In this document: piece after piece, positions 10,467 through 18,126 of the stretch
Layout of the letters: each line of letters starts with the position of its first letter
Position numbering within the stretch: the first letter of the stretch is position 1
IMG/VR virus record: IMGVR_UViG_3300025309_000221
Location: 1-20,419 of that record
Origin: a virus
DNA: 20,419 nucleotides
Direction: 5' to 3' (one strand)
Translations under genes and position numbers: made by a program
Notes under the pieces: generated by a model
The model's input: the letters and a program-made list of their open reading frames with translations, nothing else
What the model was told of the DNA's origin: nothing
The model's database searches: none

Positions 10467-13250
10467 GTGGCAAGCATAGAAGAACTAAAAAACCGAATTG
10501 ATCTGGAAGATTTGGCCGAGCGGCTGGGTCTGGAGCGTCCCGGCAAGACGGGCAACTGGAAAAGCCCGCACCACGCGGACAAGTCGCCCTCGCTTGAGAT
10601 TGCGCCGGCGCGCAACCCGAAGTCGTGGCGCGATTATTCGTCGGACGATGGCGGGTCGTGCATCGATCTGGTGATGTATGTGCGCGGCATTGATGACGTG
10701 GGCGAGGCGATCAAGGAGTTGCACAATATGTACGCCATCCCGCTGGATAAGCCGCAGCGCGCCGAGAATGAGCCGAGGCGCGAGGCCAGCCGCGCGGAGT
10801 ACATCGCGGAGCGCAGCGTCGGCGCAATCGCGGAGCGGGCTGTCGAGTATCTGGCCGGGCGCGGCATCTCGGAGGAGGTGGTGCGCCGGGCGATCAAGAA
10901 GGGCAGCGTGGGGTTTAACGATTACGCGAGCGTTAAGGTTGAGGAGGGGCAGCCGGGGCACGGCGGCCCGGCGGTGGTGTTTATCACGCGCACGCTGAAC
11001 CCCGGCCATGTGGTGGCGGTGGATATGCGCTATCTCGACCCGGCCAAGAACGGCAACGTGAAGACGCAGTGCCAGGGGGAGAAGTACGGCTACGGGTGGA
11101 CTTCCGATATCAAGCGCCTGCATGCGGCGCATACGGTGTATCTGGTGGAGTCGCCGATCAACGCGCTGTCCATCGAGTGTTGCGCCCTGAACGGTTCCGC
11201 CGCCTATGCGACGCGCGGGACGAATGTTGACCCGATCGATTGGGGCTTTTTGAAGGGCAAGAAGGTGGTGATCTGCATGGATAACGATCAGCCTTTGCCC
11301 GACAAGCATGCCGACGGGCGGCCCAATCCGAAGGCGGGCGAGCGTCCCGGCATGAAGGCGGCGTGGGCGTTGCATGAGCGGCTGACGGCGCTGGATATTT
11401 CGGCGCTGCTGGTGGATCAAGATGAGTGGAAGGACGACAAGGAAGCGCCGATCAACGATGTGAACGATTACCTGAAGCTGAAGGGTGCCGAGGGGCTGAA
11501 GCGCGCGCTGTGGAAGCTGGAGCCGTGGCTGATTCCGGGGCAATCCGCCAGCATCGAGGCGGGGTTCGGCAAGCGGCGGGTGTATTTGCCCTATCACGAT
11601 ACGAGCGCGTATACACATTACCGGGTGAAGGAGGATTTCACGCAGTTTTTTACCGAGAAGCGCAGCGTGGACGAGAAGGGCGAGGAGTATTTCACGCCCT
11701 GCTATTCCGATCTGGCGGGCTTCCGCGTGGCGGCGATTTCGCGGGTGACGATTTCGGGGGCAACTTCGACGATGACGGGCGACGAGGATAATCAGCCGAA
11801 GGTGTCTTTTGCAATATCTGTGCAGACGCCGCGCCACGGCAATACGCTGGTGCGGCGCGTGGTGGAGGACGACAAGCTGCACAACATCGACACCTGGAAG
11901 AAGTTCGGGCCGGTGTTCAATCAGTCGCCGTTCCTGCGCATGGTGAACATTCTGGAGCGCGCGGCGAATATCGGGGCGCGCAATGCGGCGAATTTTGTCG
12001 GGCTGTGCTACCGCGACGGCAAATTGATCGTGAACGAGGGGCCGGACTGTTATTTCACCAATCCCGACCAGCAGTGCCCGTACCACAATCTGACCTTCAA
12101 CTCTGGATCGCGCTCTGACGCGATGAAAGTGATCGGGGAATACCAAAGCACCTTCAAAAAGAACGCGGCCTTGTTGCCCCTTGTATGGGGCTTGGGTGGG
12201 CATCTCAAGGTTTTATTGGGGTTCTGGCCGCACATGATGATGCAGGCGGACAAGGGACAGGGTAAATCGACGCTGATCAAGCGGCTGGAGCGCACTATCG
12301 GCTTTACGATGTTTTCCGGGCAGTCGCTGCAAACCGAGTTCCGCCTGCTGACCTCGATTTCGCACACGTCGCACCCGGTCGGGTGGGAGGAGCTTTCGGC
12401 GCGGCGGCAAGACATCATCGACAAGGCCGTGGGCCTGCTGCAAGAAAACTACCAGTACACGGTGAACCGGCGCGGCTCGGATATGACCGAGTTTCTGATC
12501 TCGGCTCCGGTGTTGCTGGCCGGCGAAGATGTGCCGGTGCGCAGTCTGATAGGTAAGATCGTGCGCACCGAGTTGACGGGCAAGAAGGGGCCGATCATGC
12601 CGGACGATCTGCCGCGCTTCCCGGTGCGGCAGTGGCTTGAGTTTCTGGCGACGTTGCAGCGCGGGCAGGTGCTGGAGTTGTACGGGCGGATGCGAGAATT
12701 CTGTCTCGACCGCTCGATGGCCAGCGGCGAGGACGACGGCGCGGTGCGCATGGCCAGCAACTATGCGGCGCTGCTGACCTGCTGGCGCTATCTGTGCGAG
12801 TTCGCCGGGGTCGATCCGAAACAGGGCGATTTCACGCACGATCTGCTGGAGGAGATGAACCGGCATATCAAAGAGACCAGCGCCGACCGCGAGCCTTGGG
12901 TGTGGATCGTGGAGACCATCCTTTCCGAGATCGCCTCGCACCAGTATCAGCACCCGTACAAGTGGGATCACGTCGAGGGCGAGGAGTGCCTGCTGATCCG
13001 CACCAGCCATGTGATGGAGCACCTTGCCCGCACGCCGGCGCTGCGCGAGAAGTGGAACGGCCTGCCGGTGAAGTCTGACCGGGTGTTCAAGAAGCAGCTC
13101 AGCCAGGCCGAGGTGGTGCTGTCGGATACGGTCGAGCGTACCATCGGCGAGCGCCGTATAGGCCACCTGACCGCGCTCAGCCTGAACAAGCTGGAACAGT
13201 ACGGCTTATACGCCACCCCGACCAATCAACCAGGTAACCCATTCCCATGA
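10467..13250 (+). CDS. Phage/plasmid-type primase-helicase with Toprim domain
   Basis: 927 aa from a GTG with AGGGA 7 nt upstream. Order of parts: an N-terminal region laid out like a CHC2 zinc-finger domain (about residues 28-75, WKSPHHADKSPSLEI and GGSCIDLVMYV) but lacking most of the zinc-binding cysteines; a Toprim domain (about 222-275) with acidic VESP and VVICMDND motifs; a middle region; and a C-terminal ATPase with P-loop ADKGQGKST (about 594-602, K600) and a GWEEL segment near 630. It would prime and unwind DNA for phage replication. The degenerate zinc finger suggests altered primer-template recognition. The candidate origin follows immediately downstream. Confidence 0.85.
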   Translation: MASIEELKNRIDLEDLAERLGLERPGKTGNWKSPHHADKSPSLEIAPARNPKSWRDYSSDDGGSCIDLVMYVRGIDDVGEAIKELHNMYAIPLDKPQRAENEPRREASRAEYIAERSVGAIAERAVEYLAGRGISEEVVRRAIKKGSVGFNDYASVKVEEGQPGHGGPAVVFITRTLNPGHVVAVDMRYLDPAKNGNVKTQCQGEKYGYGWTSDIKRLHAAHTVYLVESPINALSIECCALNGSAAYATRGTNVDPIDWGFLKGKKVVICMDNDQPLPDKHADGRPNPKAGERPGMKAAWALHERLTALDISALLVDQDEWKDDKEAPINDVNDYLKLKGAEGLKRALWKLEPWLIPGQSASIEAGFGKRRVYLPYHDTSAYTHYRVKEDFTQFFTEKRSVDEKGEEYFTPCYSDLAGFRVAAISRVTISGATSTMTGDEDNQPKVSFAISVQTPRHGNTLVRRVVEDDKLHNIDTWKKFGPVFNQSPFLRMVNILERAANIGARNAANFVGLCYRDGKLIVNEGPDCYFTNPDQQCPYHNLTFNSGSRSDAMKVIGEYQSTFKKNAALLPLVWGLGGHLKVLLGFWPHMMMQADKGQGKSTLIKRLERTIGFTMFSGQSLQTEFRLLTSISHTSHPVGWEELSARRQDIIDKAVGLLQENYQYTVNRRGSDMTEFLISAPVLLAGEDVPVRSLIGKIVRTELTGKKGPIMPDDLPRFPVRQWLEFLATLQRGQVLELYGRMREFCLDRSMASGEDDGAVRMASNYAALLTCWRYLCEFAGVDPKQGDFTHDLLEEMNRHIKETSADREPWVWIVETILSEIASHQYQHPYKWDHVEGEECLLIRTSHVMEHLARTPALREKWNGLPVKSDRVFKKQLSQAEVVLSDTVERTIGERRIGHLTALSLNKLEQYGLYATPTNQPGNPFP

Positions 13251-13326
13251 CCTCTCTCCCCCGCACCCCCTCAAAGGGGAAGCTGCCGCTTTTTGGCGCG
13301 CAGAGCGCTATTTTTCCCAAAGGTTT

Positions 13327-13338
13327 GGGGGGGGGGGG
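13327..13338 (+). repeat. Poly-G tract (12 G)
   Basis: A run of 12 G lies between the primase stop and the first iteron, in non-coding DNA. It is liable to slip in replication and in sequencing. A shorter run of eight G is at 15113-15120. Confidence 0.8.
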
Positions 13339-13343
13339 CCAGA

Positions 13344-13711
13344 AACCCGTGGATTTCGCCGGATTTTTTGCTAAGTCGTTGATGTTGGAGCGGAACCCTC
13401 CCACGGGTCTAGGTGGTTTTTCCACGGGTTGCGCTGTAGCGTCCACGGTTTCCCCTATTTTCTCCACGAGCGCTGTTTTCCGGTTTTGCGCCCTTGTATC
13501 TCTATATCTCTCTCTTTTTAATAAAGAAAGAAAGAAAAAAGAAGGGCTGAAAGGGAAAAGCGTCATCCACGGGTTTGAACATCTGCTTAAAAAAGCATCC
13601 ACGGGTTTTCACCCCGTTACACCCCTAACCCGTGGATACCCGTGGATGCGGTTTTTTAATTGCGTCAATGGGTTAGGGGTGAATAACAGGCCATCCACGC
13701 ATCCACGGGTT
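13344..13711. repeat. Iteron cluster, candidate replication origin
   Basis: About eleven copies of ATCCACGGGTT or its complement, some diverged: 13344-13354 (minus), 13401-13408, 13421-13430, 13442-13450, 13463-13470, 13565-13576, 13597-13607, 13627-13637 (minus), 13638-13648 (minus), 13693-13699 (half) and 13701-13711. A 12-bp inverted repeat (CACCCCTAACCC 13620-13631, GGGTTAGGGGTG 13670-13681) frames the two minus-strand copies. Between the clusters lies an AT-rich pyrimidine/purine stretch (13497-13545) that could serve as an unwinding element. This fills the 504-bp gap between the primase-helicase and a recombinase. An alternative is recombinase binding sites. Confidence 0.7.
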
Positions 13712-13754
13712 GTTTTGCGTGTGGGTACTTTGGCTTTCTGGCTTGGGGTGTCGA

Positions 13755-14756
13755 ATGGATAAGTTGATCGAGGCGTTTTTGGAGTTCAAACAGCACAACG
13801 CTGGCCGCTCTGCGCGCACCGTCGAGGTGTATCGCCTGGCGCTGTCTCGCCTGGTGGAGTTCTTCGCCGGGCGCGATCCGCTGCTGGCCACGCATGATGA
13901 GCTGGTGATCTTCACGGGTATCTGGCTGCACAAGCGCGGGCTGACCGACCCGATGAGCCGCCGGCCACACATCGCGGCGGTGCGGGAGTTCTTCCGTTGG
14001 GCGCTGGATAACAAGCATGTGCGCGGCAATCCAGCCGAGGGGCTGCCCTACCCTTCCGTGGGTCGGAAGATCCCGCGCGTGATGACGTTGAAGAATGCCG
14101 AGCGGTTGATGTGGGCGCCGGATTTCAGCACGTTCGAGGGGGTGCGCGACGGTGCGATGTTGGCGCTGCTGGTGGGCTGCGGGCTGCGTGTTTCCGGGCT
14201 GGTAAATCTGAATGTGGGCAACGTGATCGAGGATGAGGTTGATGGGAAGGTGCGCCTGATATTGAAGGTGCGCGAGAAGGGCGACAAGGAGCGCCGCATC
14301 CCGATCCCGCCCGAGGCGGACATGCTGCTGCGCTTGTACATGGCGCACGAAGACTTAAAGCAGATCGACCGTCTATTGCCTAATGGTGATCAGGTGTTGT
14401 TCGTGAGCATGATGAACCGGACTATTTCGGTTGATGAGTATCGCGGCGAGCGCCGCCGCCTTAATCGCCGCGCGGTGTTGGAGATGGTGGCGAAGTATGG
14501 CCAGCGCCTGAGCATCCCAAACGAGCAGCTGCACCCGCATGCGATGCGCCATCTATTTGGCACTGAGCTGATCGAGGACGATGTGCACATGCTCAACGCG
14601 CAGAAGCTGATGGGGCACGCCGATCCGAAGAGCACCGAGATTTATGCGCACACGGCCATGCGCAAGCTGACGCGCGAGATAGACCGCGCCAATCCGCTGG
14701 CCAAGATGAACACGCCGGTCAGCGATCTGCTGAAGCAGCTCAACAGAAAAGGGTGA
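13755..14756 (+). CDS. Tyrosine recombinase, XerC/XerD-like
   Basis: 333 aa from the ATG at 13755; a longer frame reaches back into the iterons without a better start. It has an N-terminal SAM-like core-binding domain (about 1-100, RSARTVEVYRLALSRLVEFF) and a catalytic domain with R145 (GCGLRVSGL), K175 (REKGDKERR), H262 and R265 (HPHAMRHLFGTEL), H288 (LMGHADPKSTE) and Y297 (IYAHTA). All five are present. It resembles XerC/D in size and layout. Its position beside the candidate origin suggests resolution of replicated multimers (inference). The 236 bp after it, to 14992, hold no gene or clear promoter that I can see. Confidence 0.85.
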   Translation: MDKLIEAFLEFKQHNAGRSARTVEVYRLALSRLVEFFAGRDPLLATHDELVIFTGIWLHKRGLTDPMSRRPHIAAVREFFRWALDNKHVRGNPAEGLPYPSVGRKIPRVMTLKNAERLMWAPDFSTFEGVRDGAMLALLVGCGLRVSGLVNLNVGNVIEDEVDGKVRLILKVREKGDKERRIPIPPEADMLLRLYMAHEDLKQIDRLLPNGDQVLFVSMMNRTISVDEYRGERRRLNRRAVLEMVAKYGQRLSIPNEQLHPHAMRHLFGTELIEDDVHMLNAQKLMGHADPKSTEIYAHTAMRKLTREIDRANPLAKMNTPVSDLLKQLNRKG

Positions 14757-14992
14757 TCTTGTGGTTTTCGGTGCGTGTTTTTCTGGTTGCGGGCTGGCGC
14801 AACTCAAGCAAGGGGTGGCGATACTTTATATTCAACGCTTCGCAATCCCTTTGTATATGCGGCGCGGCGATGCGGTTGTGTCGGCTTTGCAACTGACCTC
14901 AATATCGGGCTAAGTCGGTATGCCTCCCGCAACTGTGGAATTTCGTAATCCTGACAAAAAGCGTAATTCGTTGGCGTGTTGATGAGGGCTGA

Positions 14993-15517
14993 ATGATGAG
15001 AATTGAGAACGAAAAGCGAAGTTCGAGGCGTGAAAATGCCAGGCGATGCAGTCGCACGGCGGAACTGTTTGATGGGGTGGGGGGTCGGCAGGCATCGGCG
15101 CACCCTCCGGCTGGGGGGGGTGGGTACCAGAATATTTGCACCGTTTTTAACTTTCATCTGGATGGTGAGCAAAAAAAACGCGACCCGCGCCTCGAAGAGT
15201 TGCGCGAGATGGGATTGCGGCGCGTTTTGCAGGACATCGCCGCCGCAATCGGCGTCGATAACACGCTAAAAATGTGGCGCATCATTGATGCGAGCGAAAC
15301 ACGGCTGGGGGATGACGGGGAAATAAGACTGCCTTTTCCGCGCTATAAATCCTATTTGCGCTATCAGCGCAACCGCTACATCGAAACGCTGGTGGGACTT
15401 GGACATAGCATCACCACGATCAGGGAATTGCTAAATAAACAGCTTGGCGAGCGGCTGAGCAAAAGGCAGCTTTCGCGTGTAGTGAAAAACCTCAAAGATA
15501 GGGATGCGCGGGGTTAA
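14993..15517 (+). CDS. Putative transcriptional regulator, possibly Mor-like (174 aa, start uncertain)
   Basis: The C-terminal 105 residues look like a DNA-binding regulator: LREMGLRRVLQDIAAAIGVD, NTLKMWRIIDASETRLG, LPFPRYKSYLRYQRNRYIET, then a helix-turn-helix-like SITTIRELLNKQL. The pattern of an N-terminal helical domain ending in LKMWRI and a C-terminal HTH recalls Mor/C phage activators, but the match is loose. The first 55 residues are low in coding character (basic, then Gly/Pro-rich around an eight-G run), so the true start may be the ATG at 15209 or a nearby upstream codon. It precedes DUF4224 and the integrase, so it may regulate them. Confidence 0.5.
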   Translation: MMRIENEKRSSRRENARRCSRTAELFDGVGGRQASAHPPAGGGGYQNICTVFNFHLDGEQKKRDPRLEELREMGLRRVLQDIAAAIGVDNTLKMWRIIDASETRLGDDGEIRLPFPRYKSYLRYQRNRYIETLVGLGHSITTIRELLNKQLGERLSKRQLSRVVKNLKDRDARG

Positions 15518-15519
15518 TT

Positions 15520-15762
15520 ATGTTTTTGAACGGCGCCGAACTATTCGATCTCACTGGCTACAAGCGCGGCGCTGAGCAGGCGCGCTGGCTGCGCGCGAAC
15601 GGATATTACGTCGAGACGAATGCGCGCGGTGTGCCGCGCATCACCGAACAACAAATTAACGAGCGCCGCGCGCTATCACAAATGCCGAATACAACCGCAC
15701 CCGCAACAGGGCCGGATGTATTGGCATTCCGGCAAAAATTAACCTTGAGCGCAAGGCATTAA
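15520..15762 (+). CDS. DUF4224 domain protein
   Basis: 80 aa. The N-terminal 45 residues (LFDLTGYKRGAEQARWLRAN followed by GYYVETNARGVPRIT) fit the DUF4224 pattern LTGYKxxxxQxxWL...G. This small domain is typically encoded immediately upstream of phage integrases, as here (9 bp gap), and may be an excisionase-like or regulatory partner. The C-terminal tail is Ala/Thr-rich. It begins 2 nt after the regulator stop, so the three genes probably form one unit. Confidence 0.75.
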   Translation: MFLNGAELFDLTGYKRGAEQARWLRANGYYVETNARGVPRITEQQINERRALSQMPNTTAPATGPDVLAFRQKLTLSARH

Positions 15763-15771
15763 GGATGCAAT

Positions 15772-16839
15772 ATGGCTACCGTGGGGCGACGCAGACAAAA
15801 CAACTTTAACCTTCCTCCCCGGGTCTATCTCAGGCACGGTGCGTATTACTACGCCCACCCTTCAGGCAAATGGGAGCGCTTGGCCAAAGAAGGGGATGAG
15901 GCGGAAATGCGCCGGAAATGGGCTGTGCTGGAAGACCCCGCTGGCGCACACAGCAATATATCCGCGCTGATTGACGATTACCTGGTCAAGTACGCTTCAA
16001 CCAACAAAGCGCCGCGCACCTACACGGACAATCTCCGTGAGGCAGAATTCTTGCGGGCGTTTTTTGGCCGCATGCGGCCGCAGGATGTGCTGCCGCTGCA
16101 TGTTGGGCAATATCTCGATGAGGGTGTGCTGGCAAACAGGCCGGTCAGGGCGAACCGCGAAAAGGCGCTGCTATCCCATATTTTTACCTGGGCGATGCGT
16201 CATCCGATGTGGGGCAAGATGGTTACTTTCAACCCCTGCCGAGGGCAGCACCGCAACCGTGAAACGAAGCGCATCCGCATCGTGGAGGATGCGGAATACA
16301 CCGCAGTTTACAAACTTGCGCACCGCAGCGTGCAGAGACTCATGACGATGGTTTACCGCACCCTGCAACGGCCAAGCGACCTGATAAAGATCGGGCCGCG
16401 CAACATCATCATGCGCACCATCGAGGGCGAGGAAAGGCGCGTGCTGAAAATCAAACAGGGAAAGACTGGCTCAACTGTCGAGATCATAATCAACAAGGAC
16501 ATCGAGGATGCCATCGCCAGGCTAGGTAATGTCGTTTACCCAACATTTATTCACACGGCGGAAGGAAAGGCTTACAGTTACGCCGGGATCAGCGCCATGT
16601 TTCGCCGCTCAATGGAGAAGCGCCGCAAGGAGGTTGAAGAGAAAACAGGGCACAAGCCGCCGCCGTTTGGTATCTACGACCTCAAAGGAAAGGGTGCCAC
16701 GGATATGTACCAGTCAGGCATCCCGCTGGAGCAAATCCAGCAACTTGCCGGGCACAGTTCTGTGACAACAACCGAGATTTATATCAAGGCCAGATTGATC
16801 GATCCGGTCATGCCGAATGAGCGAAAAATTACAGGATAA
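15772..16839 (+). CDS. int: Phage integrase (tyrosine recombinase)
   Basis: 355 aa. A basic N-terminal region with VYLRHGAYYYAHPSGKWERL (about 18-37) is the arm-type binding segment common in phage integrases. Core-binding domain about 60-160. The catalytic domain has R200 (RTLQRPSDL), K231 (QGKTG), IYDLKGKGATDMY in place of the HxLRH box (about 301-313), H328 (LAGHSSVTTTE) and Y337 (IYIKAR). The DLKGKGATD variant is normal for one clade of phage integrases. It lies directly before the tRNA-Asn attP, which it presumably recombines. A terminator follows at 16895. Confidence 0.9.
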   Translation: MATVGRRRQNNFNLPPRVYLRHGAYYYAHPSGKWERLAKEGDEAEMRRKWAVLEDPAGAHSNISALIDDYLVKYASTNKAPRTYTDNLREAEFLRAFFGRMRPQDVLPLHVGQYLDEGVLANRPVRANREKALLSHIFTWAMRHPMWGKMVTFNPCRGQHRNRETKRIRIVEDAEYTAVYKLAHRSVQRLMTMVYRTLQRPSDLIKIGPRNIIMRTIEGEERRVLKIKQGKTGSTVEIIINKDIEDAIARLGNVVYPTFIHTAEGKAYSYAGISAMFRRSMEKRRKEVEEKTGHKPPPFGIYDLKGKGATDMYQSGIPLEQIQQLAGHSSVTTTEIYIKARLIDPVMPNERKITG

Positions 16840-16846
16840 AAACGAA

Positions 16847-16870
16847 AATATTGGACAATTGTCCAATATT
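16847..16870. repeat. 24-bp perfect palindrome near attP
   Basis: AATATTGGACAA is followed immediately by its complement TTGTCCAATATT. The core TATTGGACA occurs a third time at 17093-17101, on the other side of attP. Such flanking copies could be integrase arm-type or excisionase sites. It could also be a stand-alone hairpin after the integrase stop codon. Confidence 0.65.
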
Positions 16871-16894
16871 CGTTCAATAAGTGGTCAAAATAAA

Positions 16895-16920
16895 AAAGGG
16901 CTGCATCGCTGCAACCCTTT
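16895..16920. terminator. Bidirectional intrinsic terminator between int and attP
   Basis: AAAGGGCTGCA (16895-16905) pairs with TGCAACCCTTT (16910-16920) around TCGC, with one mismatch. On the plus strand TTTATTTAT closes it and would end integrase transcription. On the minus strand the stem is followed by CCCTTTTTTATTTT, the usual terminator of the tRNA gene, so the phage appears to carry the tRNA terminator along with the tRNA 3' end. Confidence 0.8.
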
Positions 16921-16927
16921 ATTTATC

Positions 16928-16972
16928 TGGCTCCCCGACCTGGACTCGAACCAGGGACCTGCGGATTAACAG
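16928..16972 (-). other. attP: Phage attachment core: 3' 45 nt of tRNA-Asn(GTT)
   Basis: On the minus strand this is the 3' part of a tRNA: anticodon loop CTGTTAA (anticodon GUU), 3' anticodon stem TCCGC, variable AGGTC, T stem CCTGG / loop TTCGAGT / CCAGG, acceptor TCGGGGA, discriminator G, CCA. The 5' half is absent: the bases before the loop (TGGTT) cannot pair with TCCGC and no matching acceptor strand is found. Homology begins at the anticodon loop, a usual crossover place for tyrosine integrases. It lies 88 bp after the integrase. Phage genes on both sides make attP likelier than attL or attR. Confidence 0.8.
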
Positions 16973-17172
16973 AACCATACTCTTTCTCAGCGCAAAAGCA
17001 AGCCCCGTCTGGTTTTTTGTGTTTTTGCTGTTCAATATAATGAAGAAATCTCCCCCTCGAAACCCTTGATTTTGCGTGGAGCATTTGTCTTTTATTGGAC
17101 AGTTTGAAGGTCGTGTAAACCGCCTCATTCCGGCCTGTTTGTGGCTTGCCGGTTGCGCGGATACTGTGCAGT

Positions 17173-18126
17173 ATGGCAAAAGACCGTTCAAAACCTCTTT
17201 CTGAAATTACATTCCATTGCAAGCAGCCTGCATGCTGCCAATCGTTCAAGGTTGAGCCTGGACGGGTGGAGGATGCGCCGGAGCTGGAGGCACACCCGTT
17301 TTTATATTTCGCGGCTTGTCCGAAGTGCGGGACTGAGTGCGAGCAGGTGCATTGGGAACGGAATCTATTGAGCGCGTGGCGCAATGCCACGGGGCCGCGC
17401 ACCGAAGAGGGTAAGGCTGCTGCGGCCAACAATCTTGAGGGACACCCCACACCAGACGAAGCATTGCGCACGCGTTTCAATGCGATGAAGCACGGGCTGA
17501 ATGCGCGGACGGCCACCTACTTTCCGGCCAAGCCGGACGGGTATGCGTTCTGCAAAGCGTGCGAGGTTGACCGGGTGTGGTGCAAGGCGCAGGCGGCTTG
17601 TTCCAAAAAAACCGAGCTGTTCATGCAGCACCATGCGGCTTTCGAGCAGAAGAACCCAAAGCACTTGATGGGGATTTATGCCGACCTGCAAGCCTCTATT
17701 TTTGCGGTGGTGCAACAGATACTCCAGACGATCATTGCGGACGGGGTGAAGATCACAACGCCGGAGTGGTACACCGACCGCGAGACGGGGCGCGTGGTGA
17801 TTGCACAATACACGGACGCGAACGGGGCTCTACGCACCATTCACAACATCGAGGCACATCCGCTGTTCCGGCCTTTGGGTGAAATGCTGTCGCGCGCCGG
17901 GCTCTCGCTTTCCGACATGGGGATGACACCCAAGATCATCGACAACGAAGATGCGGAGCTGGGCAAGTTGAACGATGGCACTGCACCGCGCGAAGAGATG
18001 AGCGATTACAGCCGCCGGCAGGTCGAGGCGCTGGAAGGGTTGGCGGCAGTGATGACTCGGGCCCAGCAAAACAAGGCGCGCGATCCGGTGTTGATCGAGC
18101 ATCAGGCGCAGAACGGCAATGGCTGA
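17173..18126 (+). CDS. Terminase-associated protein, probable small subunit type (317 aa)
   Basis: ATG at 17173 lies within the palindrome ATACTGTGCAGTAT (17161-17174); a TTG nine codons upstream is possible but less likely. The N-terminal 60 residues hold a zinc-ribbon-like set (HCKQPACC, CPKCGTEC). Next come NATGPRTEEGKAAAANNLEG and RTRFNAMKHGLNARTATYF, then a second Cys-rich stretch (CKACEVDRVWCKAQAAC), a helical middle and an acidic C-terminus. From memory, proteins like this precede large terminases in related phages and are taken as small-subunit or DNA-recognition proteins. Direct evidence for that role is only the position: the gene overlaps the large terminase gene by 8 bp. Confidence 0.65.
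   Translation: MAKDRSKPLSEITFHCKQPACCQSFKVEPGRVEDAPELEAHPFLYFAACPKCGTECEQVHWERNLLSAWRNATGPRTEEGKAAAANNLEGHPTPDEALRTRFNAMKHGLNARTATYFPAKPDGYAFCKACEVDRVWCKAQAACSKKTELFMQHHAAFEQKNPKHLMGIYADLQASIFAVVQQILQTIIADGVKITTPEWYTDRETGRVVIAQYTDANGALRTIHNIEAHPLFRPLGEMLSRAGLSLSDMGMTPKIIDNEDAELGKLNDGTAPREEMSDYSRRQVEALEGLAAVMTRAQQNKARDPVLIEHQAQNGNG

Noticed and set aside
10485-12203. A 572-codon open frame on the minus strand opposite the primase-helicase
   Set aside because: It is the mirror of a GC-rich coding frame. Its translation is Arg/His/Leu-rich without motifs, while the plus strand has clear Toprim and P-loop domains.
13344-13711. CRISPR array
   Set aside because: The repeats are only about 11 bp, occur in both orientations and have irregular spacing; they fit iterons instead.
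14804-15172. Minus-strand 122-codon frame between recombinase and regulator
   Set aside because: No ribosome site, no recognisable motif, and it runs against the surrounding operon.
16928-17000. A complete tRNA-Asn gene
   Set aside because: Only positions 32 to the CCA end are present. No 5' acceptor strand, D arm or 5' anticodon stem can be found.
17161-17174. LexA/SOS box at ATACTGTGCAGTAT
   Set aside because: It is a short palindrome but lacks the CTGT-N8-ACAG spacing; it may be an operator of another kind.
16923-17516. Minus-strand frame ending in VPGSSPGRGAR
   Set aside because: That ending is the usual translation artefact of a tRNA T-arm; the DNA is the tRNA-Asn fragment.
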